A DNA stretch of 11,181 bases, taken from the NCBI GenBank assembly GCA_934358495.1, contig CAKRKO010000085.1, forward strand, positions 1-11,181. The letters are read 5' to 3'. The position numbers were made by a program, and so were the translations under genes. The notes beneath the pieces were generated by a model. That model was not told the DNA's origin and ran no database searches. It saw only the letters and a list, made by a program, of their open reading frames with translations. The DNA comes from an uncultured Eubacterium sp. (lineage in GTDB: Bacteria; Bacillota; Clostridia; Lachnospirales; Lachnospiraceae). Positions 6,414 through 11,181 of this stretch are shown here, in pieces (within the stretch, counting starts at the first letter, position 1; each line of letters begins with the position of its first letter).

Positions 6414-7898
6414 ATGAAAAAAATAATAAAGAGAGTGACAGGTGTTTTTCTGTGTGTAGCAATGGCAGTTGGCATATTTGGCACAACTTCAGCGTATGCA
6501 GAAGGTACAGATGCCAGTACGGATAATACGCAGGAGCAGGCAGCACAGTGGCCGACGGGACCGGAAGTACAGGCTGGAAGTGCTATTATCATGGATGCGG
6601 CCACAGGAACAGTTTTGTATGAAAAAGATGCGGATACACCGAGATATCCGGCAAGTATCACCAAAATTATGACAACATTACTGGCGCTGGAAAACTGCAA
6701 TCTGGATGAAATCGTACATTTTTCAGCCACAGCAGTTTATGAAAATGAGGGTGGAACTTCTCATATTGCCAGAGATCTGGACGAAGAGATGACACTGGAG
6801 CAGTGCCTGTATGCGATCATGCTGGAATCAGCCAATGAGTGTTCTTATGCGGTGGCAGAACATGTCGGTGGCGGTGACTACCAGAAGTTTATCGATATGA
6901 TGAATGCGAAAGCCGCAGAGCTTGGCTGTACCAATACACATTTTAATAACTGTAACGGTCTGCCAGATCCCAACCATGTTGTCAGTGCTCGTGATATGGC
7001 ACTGATTTCCAGAGAAGCAATCAAAAACAGCATGTTCCGAAAAATTGTGGGAACCGTGCGTTATGAGATCCCGCCGACAAACAAACATGCGGATCCGACA
7101 CCATTGAACAACCATCATCAGATGATCAGTGCATACAAGGGACGTCAGAATCTGTATGATTACTGTATTGGTGGAAAAACAGGATGGACATCCGATGCGG
7201 GAAATACACTGGTAACCTTTGCCGAAAAAGACGGCATGACACTGATCTGTGTCGTTATGGGTTGTACCGCAGGAGGTCAGTATGCGGATACCAGAACATT
7301 GTTTGATTACTGCTTTGACAATTTCAAGATGTACAATGTGGCACAGAATGAGACTCGTTATGAGAAGACGCAGAGCAGTGATAATACATTGTTTACCGAA
7401 TGGAATGCATTCGCAAAAGTTGACGACAGTGCGCAGATCATTCTGCCGGCTTCAGCAAATTTTCTTGATACACAGACAGAAGTAAGCTACGACCAGACCA
7501 GTGACAGTATACTGGGAACTCTGGTGTACTCTTACGACGGCAAACAGGTCGGGACTGCGAATGTGGTGACAACTGGTGCAGAAGTAACGGAATATCCGTT
7601 TGGAGAGAAATCCGGAACCGTGCAGTCGGAGGATAATTCGATGCAAAACGATGCGTCTGCAACGGCAGAATCAAGAAACACGACCAAAAACGATACCGGA
7701 AAAAAGAGTGGTATTTCCATCAGCAAAAATAAACTGTTGTTGATTGGAGGCGGCGTGGCAGCAGCTGTGATGATCATTCTGGTGATCTGGTTTCTGCATA
7801 ACAATATCCGTCGTTTCCATCGCAGAAAAGAAAGACGTGACCGCCGCTACAAAACGATTAAAAATAACCGGAAGTGGAACAAACGCGGTGGACGTTGA
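6414..7898 (+). CDS. D-alanyl-D-alanine carboxypeptidase (low-molecular-weight PBP, S11 family), C-terminally anchored
   Basis: A 494-residue exported PBP. The signal peptide ends in AYA (cleavage after about residue 29). The S11 catalytic motifs are S81-I-T-K84, S139-A-N141 and K255-T-G257. The enzyme removes the terminal D-alanine from peptidoglycan pentapeptides outside the membrane, limiting cross-linking. A PBP5_C-like beta domain follows (about 300-390), then a Ser/Thr/Asn-rich linker, one membrane helix (441-461), and a 33-residue tail packed with Arg and Lys that would lie in the cytoplasm. Classic DacA/PBP5 proteins use a C-terminal amphipathic helix instead of a true transmembrane segment. 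The start is at 6414, not the in-frame ATG at 6342, because GGAGG (6402-6406) and a normal signal peptide begin there. It could be a DacA, DacB or DacF paralogue; the context does not decide. Confidence 0.9.
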   Translation: MKKIIKRVTGVFLCVAMAVGIFGTTSAYAEGTDASTDNTQEQAAQWPTGPEVQAGSAIIMDAATGTVLYEKDADTPRYPASITKIMTTLLALENCNLDEIVHFSATAVYENEGGTSHIARDLDEEMTLEQCLYAIMLESANECSYAVAEHVGGGDYQKFIDMMNAKAAELGCTNTHFNNCNGLPDPNHVVSARDMALISREAIKNSMFRKIVGTVRYEIPPTNKHADPTPLNNHHQMISAYKGRQNLYDYCIGGKTGWTSDAGNTLVTFAEKDGMTLICVVMGCTAGGQYADTRTLFDYCFDNFKMYNVAQNETRYEKTQSSDNTLFTEWNAFAKVDDSAQIILPASANFLDTQTEVSYDQTSDSILGTLVYSYDGKQVGTANVVTTGAEVTEYPFGEKSGTVQSEDNSMQNDASATAESRNTTKNDTGKKSGISISKNKLLLIGGGVAAAVMIILVIWFLHNNIRRFHRRKERRDRRYKTIKNNRKWNKRGGR

Positions 7899-7950
7899 TA
7901 AATTAATTAAGTTTAAGTGGTTGGCAATCATACGCCATCTTTGACAATAC

Positions 7951-8047
7951 AAAAAAAGAACTGCTATAGGTTTGTTACCGACGGCGAGGAACTCAAAAAC
8001 AGTTAGATTTCTTCCGTCGCTGACAACAGTGTAGCAGTTCCTTTTTT
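7951..8047. terminator. Terminator-like hairpin with a 65-nt loop, downstream of the carboxypeptidase gene
   Basis: GAACTGCTA (7958-7966) pairs with TAGCAGTTC (8032-8040). After one mismatch, six A-T pairs (7951-7956 with 8042-8047) complete the arms, giving U-runs in both directions. The loop holds a second stem, CGACGG/CCGTCG (7979-7984 with 8014-8019), and one copy of the AAAAACAGTTAG repeat. It probably terminates the carboxypeptidase transcript. A TTGACA (7941-7946), spaced 17-18 bp from CTATAG/TATAGG, overlaps its left arm. Confidence 0.6.
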
Positions 8048-8117
8048 GATTGATCAAGGACAAGCCGCTTCGCGATGGCTCGTTTTTCCCTCTGGCTCAG
8101 AATCTAAAAACAGTTAG
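7995..8117 (+). repeat. Direct repeat of a 12-mer (7995-8006 and 8106-8117)
   Basis: The 12-mer AAAAACAGTTAG occurs exactly at 7995-8006 and at 8106-8117. The first copy is in the loop of the terminator-like hairpin; the second precedes a small hairpin. Flanking bases are partly alike (CTCAAAAAC against TCTAAAAAC). Its meaning is not known; it could mark duplicated sub-modules of one element. Confidence 0.55.
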
Positions 8118-8152
8118 TAACTTTGTTACTACAATTTTCAGTGTTTTTTGTA

Positions 8153-8216
8153 GCGTAAATCAGCGTGCACAGCATAACGTTAATGTTAGAATAACTTGGA
8201 TGTGCACGTGGTACGC
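8153..8216 (+). repeat. Bulged inverted repeat (hairpin)
   Basis: GCGTA (8153-8157) pairs with TACGC (8212-8216), and CGTGCAC (8164-8170) pairs with GTGCACG (8202-8208). The internal loop is 6 nt on one side and 3 nt on the other, and the terminal loop is about 31 nt. It stands directly before the larger foldback and may belong to the same structured unit. Confidence 0.5.
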
Positions 8217-8232
8217 AGTGCATGGTGTAAAT

Positions 8233-8430
8233 GGAACAAAACTGAAACTAACTCCAACGAAAGGACAGTTGTAAAATTTTCGTTGTGGCTGCTGCGCCTA
8301 GCCCGACCGCGGGAGTGTGTTTGAGCACGCCGGTTTTGCGGGCGAGTTCGCGGAAGCGGTCGGAGATAAGCGACGCAGTGGGCACAGAAAATTTTTCATG
8401 TCCTTGTTGGAGTTAGTTCCAGTTTGTTCC
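8233..8430. repeat. Foldback element of about 198 bp with 32-35-nt arms
   Basis: The left arm (8233-8267) and right arm (8399-8430) are inverted copies, differing by one substitution and three bases of insertion or deletion. Further inner pairings continue the fold: AAAATTTTC (8273-8281) with GAAAATTTT (8387-8395), TGTG (8284-8287) with CACA (8383-8386), CTGCG (8292-8296) with CGCAG (8374-8378), and CCGACCGC (8303-8310) with GCGGTCGG (8356-8363). The apex (8311-8355) has further G/C-rich complementarity. The core is richer in G+C than the flanks. It ends 21 bp from the stop codon of the oxidoreductase gene. It may be a MITE-like repeat, a large two-way terminator or a structured RNA. No transposase or clear target duplication is visible. 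Confidence 0.65.
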
Positions 8431-8451
8431 TAACTTACCCTAAACAAGACC

Positions 8452-9402
8452 TTAGATTGCCGGGAATTTCAGTTCTTTATATTTTCCATATTTTTGCTGA
8501 ACTACATCCATATGTTCAAAGAAATCGATTCTTGTTTTAATGATCTCATTTAAGTGCTCCGCACGGGCAGCGTTTACATTTCGATCACGAATCAGGCCAT
8601 TCTCAGCCAGTACGAATTTATACTCACCATTTTCGTCTTTTACAAGATCTCCACCTGCACCACAAACAGCGCACTCGAACGGGAACTCAATACCATCCCA
8701 GTGTTTGTCGCCTTTGTAGATCAGTGCGGAATGACATCTCGGGCACATTCCCTGATCCGGATCACCAAGCCATCCACGCTCTTCTACTGGAGTATTGATT
8801 GCTTTAACGATGTTTTCACCCATCTTGTGAGCACGCTCAATCTGCTCGTCACGCAGTAATACGTTTCCCGGACGGCCGTTTCTTGTGGACAGCATCTGGT
8901 CAACAACCTGAACAGACTGTGTAAACATAGTTGCGCCCATGCCTTCCAGAGCAAGTGTCTGCCAGTCGTGACAGGAACCGCCGACTGCGATCAATCCGCC
9001 TACCATATGAGGATCTTCTTTGACTGCACCGATCTCAAGCAGGAAAGAAAGCTCGTAAGCAAGGAATCTCTGTGCAAATTTCAGATACAGAGAACTTGGT
9101 GTCAGATCATAAGTCGGAACACCAACAATGATTCCGTTGCAGGTATACATTTCCTGAACGATTTTGTCCATGTCGTCTTTGTCTTTTAAGATACATCCGT
9201 TGTATTTGTCTGCTTTTCCCATTGCTACGTTACCCATCTGCATAGTACATCCTTCGCATCCGGTACAGTGCTCGATGTTGTAATCAAATAAGTTGATCAG
9301 CTTGCATTCAGCACCGGCCTCCTGACAGGCAAGCAGAGCTTCTTTTACTAAAATTTCACTGTTTCCATTGTGACGTCCAGCCACGATACCTAAAATTTTC
9401 AT
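8452..9402 (-). CDS. Flavodoxin-like NAD(P)H-dependent oxidoreductase with C-terminal zinc-ribbon-like motif
   Basis: A 316-residue cytoplasmic protein. Residues 1 to about 190 are a flavodoxin-like fold of the NADPH-dependent FMN reductase/iron-sulfur flavoprotein group: the phosphate loop is G9-R-H-N-G-N-S15, the cysteine cluster is C46-TG-C49-EG-C52 with C70 further on, and KDDMDKI and GIIVGVPTYDLTP form the next flavin-contact segment. After a linker, C220-PR-C223 and C244-AV-C247 form a four-cysteine zinc-ribbon or rubredoxin-like knuckle. The C terminus is helical. Proteins of this group transfer electrons via FMN to small molecules or partner reductases; the substrate here is unknown. 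The ribosome site AGGAGG (- strand, 9415-9410) is ideal. It is divergent from a LysR regulator, which likely controls it. Confidence 0.8.
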   Translation of the reverse strand: MKILGIVAGRHNGNSEILVKEALLACQEAGAECKLINLFDYNIEHCTGCEGCTMQMGNVAMGKADKYNGCILKDKDDMDKIVQEMYTCNGIIVGVPTYDLTPSSLYLKFAQRFLAYELSFLLEIGAVKEDPHMVGGLIAVGGSCHDWQTLALEGMGATMFTQSVQVVDQMLSTRNGRPGNVLLRDEQIERAHKMGENIVKAINTPVEERGWLGDPDQGMCPRCHSALIYKGDKHWDGIEFPFECAVCGAGGDLVKDENGEYKFVLAENGLIRDRNVNAARAEHLNEIIKTRIDFFEHMDVVQQKYGKYKELKFPAI

Positions 9403-9671
9403 TGTAAAACCTCCTGTAATAATACTGTTTACTTGTTAAAAAATGAATATTGGATTCTGTATGGCAATCACATTCGTAAGAAATGGATTGCACTGATAGA
9501 TTTAGTGTAACATGAACAAAATTAGCTGCCTAGTGATGTATCTTTATCAATACATGCAAAAACTTTATATAAATATGCCTTTTGGTAATGGGAAAGTTGC
9601 GTTTGAGTTATGAATCAAGCTATAATAAGTGGCAGGAAGTAAAAGTAAGGAATACATGGGAGCAAGAAAAA
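9403..9671. promoter_or_regulatory. Divergent control region between the oxidoreductase and lysR genes
   Basis: This 269-bp region has two inverted repeats that could bind the LysR protein: GCAATC (9464-9469) with GATTGC (9486-9491), 16 bp apart and upstream of the oxidoreductase gene, and ATGTAT (9536-9541) with ATACAT (9550-9555), 8 bp apart and closer to lysR. An AT box, TATATAAAT (about 9564-9572), may serve as a lysR -10. Divergent LysR systems commonly use such dyads to repress themselves and switch on the target with an inducer. No single promoter here is certain. Confidence 0.45.
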
Positions 9672-10568
9672 ATGACTTTTAACCAGATTAAATATTTTGT
9701 GACAGTGGCGGAATGTCTGAGTTTTACAGAAGCCGCTAAATGTCTGTTTATCACGCAGCCGGCCCTGAGCCGACAGATCAATGCTATGGAAGAAGAGCTG
9801 GGCACCAAGCTGTTTGTCCGGGATAAAAAACGTCTGAAACTGACTCCGGGTGGCAGTGTGTTGTACAGTAGTCTGTCAAAACTTCTGGCGGATTATGCGG
9901 AGGCAGTGGAAGAGGCAAAACATGCCAATTCCGGTTATGAAGGGGAGCTGCATATTGGCTTTCTGGATATTTACGATATTTCGGAATTGTTTGACGATGT
10001 TATCAGGGAATTTCGCGAGGCTTATGAAAATATTGAGATGAGCCTGGAACGTTTTTCTCTGGGAGAGCTGCCGGTGCGTTTGGCCGCCGGAGACCTGGAT
10101 CTGATCTTAACATATGGATTTTCCCTGTATGATAAACCAGATCTGATGACGGTAAATGTGCAGAAATTTGATTCCTACATTATGCTGAACCGCAATCATC
10201 CACTGGCGCAGCAGGAGCAGATGACGCTGGAAGATTTGAGGGATGAGCGCTTTATCCAGCTTGGACCGAAGGCCAGTGAGGAAGGATACAGCTACATTGC
10301 AAATCTGTGTGCCCGCTGCGGTGTTCATCCGGATTTCCTTCTGGTAGAAAAAATGGAGGATGTCATGCTTTGGGTGCAGACCGGAAACGGCGTTGCGATC
10401 ACTTCAAACCGTACCATTGAGCGGCAGAATCCACATGTTGTACTGCGCAGCATTAATGTGCCTGAGGCCAAAAACCACAATATTACCATGGCCTGGAGGA
10501 AAAATAACTACAATCCAGCCATCGCCATTTTTATGGAAATGCTTGAGGAAAAATTAACAAAAATTTAA
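9672..10568 (+). CDS. LysR-family transcriptional regulator
   Basis: A 298-residue regulator of standard LysR length. Residues 1-60 are the winged helix-turn-helix, with NQIKYFVTVAECLSFTEAAK, the recognition segment ITQPALSRQINAMEEELG, and the LFVRDKKRLKLTPGG wing. A linker helix follows, and GELHIGFLD (about 92) opens the two-lobed effector domain. These proteins bind promoters as tetramers and change DNA bending on binding a small inducer. The ATG at 9672 is chosen over one 90 bp upstream in frame because GGGAG (9658-9662) precedes it and LysR proteins start right before the helix-turn-helix. Its neighbours, a divergent flavin oxidoreductase and a downstream transporter, suggest that it senses a small molecule that is imported and reduced. 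The inducer cannot be read from the sequence. Confidence 0.92.
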   Translation: MTFNQIKYFVTVAECLSFTEAAKCLFITQPALSRQINAMEEELGTKLFVRDKKRLKLTPGGSVLYSSLSKLLADYAEAVEEAKHANSGYEGELHIGFLDIYDISELFDDVIREFREAYENIEMSLERFSLGELPVRLAAGDLDLILTYGFSLYDKPDLMTVNVQKFDSYIMLNRNHPLAQQEQMTLEDLRDERFIQLGPKASEEGYSYIANLCARCGVHPDFLLVEKMEDVMLWVQTGNGVAITSNRTIERQNPHVVLRSINVPEAKNHNITMAWRKNNYNPAIAIFMEMLEEKLTKI

Positions 10569-10652
10569 TAGAAATCGTGCATGATACAAGAAAAAAACGG
10601 AGGAATTCTAAAAAAAGTATAAAAATAAAAACAATCAAGGTCCGAACAAGTG

Positions 10653-10685
10653 GGTTTTTTAATAACAAAAATGGATTAAAAAACC
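10653..10685. repeat. Perfect A/T-rich inverted repeat downstream of lysR
   Basis: GGTTTTTTAAT (10653-10663) and ATTAAAAAACC (10675-10685) are perfectly complementary, with an 11-nt loop. Its T6 run is in the left arm, so it is not a textbook terminator for lysR. It may still act as one for read-through from either side, or be a protein-binding dyad. Confidence 0.5.
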
Positions 10686-10764
10686 GAATGCTTTCAGGGA
10701 AAATGGCAGAAAAACATCAAAAATGGAAAATAAAAGCTGATATACCAGAAAAATAGATTGCAGT

Positions 10765-10811
10765 AATGCGTAAAATGCATTGATAGATATGGCGTTTGTG
10801 CAAGGTGCACA
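10765..10811. promoter_or_regulatory. Two candidate operator dyads upstream of the transporter promoter
   Basis: AATGC-N7-GCATT (10765-10781) and TGTGCA-AGG-TGCACA (10797-10811) lie 42-88 bp before the -35 box. LysR proteins bind dyads of this general kind around -65 and closer to -35 of their targets. The sequences of the two dyads share TGCA/GCAT cores. Assignment to the neighbouring LysR is inference. Confidence 0.45.
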
Positions 10812-10852
10812 TAAATGAGAGATGCATACATCTGGGGTTTGTCGAAAATGTA

Positions 10853-10881
10853 TTGACTTTAAGAAGCCCTTAGGCTAAAAT
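10853..10881 (+). promoter_or_regulatory. Sigma-A promoter of the transporter gene
   Basis: TTGACT (10853-10858), a 17-bp spacer and TAAAAT (10876-10881) make a near-consensus promoter. Transcription should start close to 10888, leaving an untranslated leader of about 185 nt. Confidence 0.75.
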
Positions 10882-10887
10882 AGCTAT

Positions 10888-11065
10888 GTTTTTCAGGGCA
10901 GATACATGAGCTGTTGCGTTCTATGTATATGGGAATTCCTGGTTGCATGGAATTCAGATGGCAGATAGAATTCGGCATGTTTCATGAAAATGAATTCTTT
11001 TCATTGTTATCTGTTCCGGTGAAGTTGCTGTTGAAACAAAAAATGGTTTTATGGTGTTTAGGAGG
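10888..11065 (+). promoter_or_regulatory. Structured 5' leader of the transporter gene
   Basis: Three hairpins fall in this predicted leader: ATACAT/ATGTAT (10902-10907 with 10923-10928), GAATTCC/GGAATTC (10933-10939 with 10949-10955) and ATGAAAA/TTTTCAT (10984-10990 with 10998-11004). GAATTC occurs four times between 10933 and 10997, and GGCAGATA twice. The strong ribosome site GGAGG (11061-11065) is free of these stems. No known riboswitch consensus is recognised. Confidence 0.4.
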
Positions 11066-11074
11066 AAAGTTGAA

Positions 11075-11181
11075 ATGAACAACAAAAAAACAAGCAGCTG
11101 GAATCTTGGTGTAAAAGGTTACATCATCGTAATTCTGGCATTTTTCTCATGTTATGTGTATTCAGCACTGACATCTGATTC
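11075..11181 (+). CDS. Membrane protein N-terminus, probably an MFS transporter (partial)
   Basis: Only 35 complete codons are visible before the window ends. They encode a short polar N terminus (NNKKTSSWNLGVKG) and the start of a hydrophobic helix from about residue 15 (GYIIVILAFFSCYVYSALT). This pattern fits the cytoplasmic N terminus and first helix of a major facilitator superfamily transporter, but one helix cannot prove it. The start is supported by GGAGG (11061-11065), 9 nt before the ATG. It has its own promoter and a long leader. Linkage to a LysR regulator and a flavin oxidoreductase suggests uptake or export of the compound handled by that enzyme. Confidence 0.6.
   Translation, partial: MNNKKTSSWNLGVKGYIIVILAFFSCYVYSALTSD

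Larger units (their letters stand above)
7899..8451. other. Gene-free region with several large hairpins
   Basis: About 550 bp. In order: a terminator-like hairpin with a long loop (7951-8047), an AGCC...GGCT hairpin before a T5 run (about 8063-8088), a copy of the 12-mer AAAAACAGTTAG (8106-8117) that also occurs at 7995-8006, a small hairpin AGTAAC-ttt-GTTACT (8116-8130), a bulged hairpin (8153-8216), and a foldback of about 200 bp (8233-8430). The only + strand reading frame of note, starting at 8050, crosses these stems, has no ribosome site and reads as low-quality protein. Confidence 0.7.
10569..11074. other. Long AT-rich control region before the transporter gene
   Basis: About 505 bp without a gene. 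It holds an orphan ribosome-site-like GGAGG (10599-10603) with no start codon after it, a perfect 11-bp A/T hairpin (10653-10663 with 10675-10685), two dyads (10765-10781 and 10797-10811), a sigma-A promoter (10853-10881) and a leader with three hairpins (10902-11004). No LysR-side terminator with a G/C-rich stem is visible. Confidence 0.65.

Noticed and set aside
6236..6730. 164-codon - strand reading frame opposite the carboxypeptidase start
   Set aside because: It is antisense to the signal peptide and catalytic serine region of a clear gene and has no supporting start signals.
8050..8274. 74-codon + strand reading frame in the carboxypeptidase-oxidoreductase gap
   Set aside because: It crosses several hairpins, lacks a ribosome site and shows no protein family features.
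9582..9671. Longer start for the LysR gene
   Set aside because: The extra 30 residues precede the standard LysR N terminus, and the better ribosome site is at 9658-9662.

Overview
The window looks like chromosome from a spore-forming, anaerobic Firmicute, most likely a Lachnospiraceae-type gut clostridium. The support is the linked order metG-tatD-rsmA followed by spoIID and a spoIIQ-like gene, strong AGGAGG-type ribosome sites, a modest G+C content and the style of the proteins. The genus cannot be fixed from sequence alone.

Layout. Positions 1-2344 carry a housekeeping block on the + strand: the 3' end of metG, then tatD overlapping it by one base, then rsmA (ksgA). Positions 2524-4341 carry a sporulation pair: a SpoIID-like transglycosylase and a SpoIIQ-like membrane protein whose M23 domain has lost every expected metal ligand. 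These two would act from opposite sides during engulfment. Positions 4342-5054 hold no convincing protein gene but are rich in structure: a candidate small RNA (about 4459-4632) and a cluster of nested hairpins (4701-4943) followed by an imperfect tandem repeat. A small GIY-YIG protein (5055-5357) and trmB (5453-6097, - strand) converge on a perfect 15-bp terminator stem. A D-alanyl-D-alanine carboxypeptidase with a C-terminal membrane anchor follows (6414-7898).

Positions 7899-8451 are a second gene-free, hairpin-dense stretch. It ends in a foldback of about 200 bp (8233-8430) with 32-35-nt arms. Beyond it is an accessory-looking cassette: a flavodoxin-like oxidoreductase with a C-terminal four-cysteine zinc-ribbon-like motif (- strand), a divergent LysR regulator (9672-10568), and the start of a membrane protein, probably an MFS transporter, that runs off the end (11075 onward). 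The transporter has a clear sigma-A promoter, upstream inverted repeats that could be LysR operators, and a leader of roughly 185 nt with three hairpins.

The most unusual signals are not proteins. They are the hairpin that holds the spoIID start codon in its loop with no Shine-Dalgarno sequence, the two intergenic structure clusters, and the long leader of the transporter gene. I found no CRISPR array, tRNA, rRNA or transposase gene.
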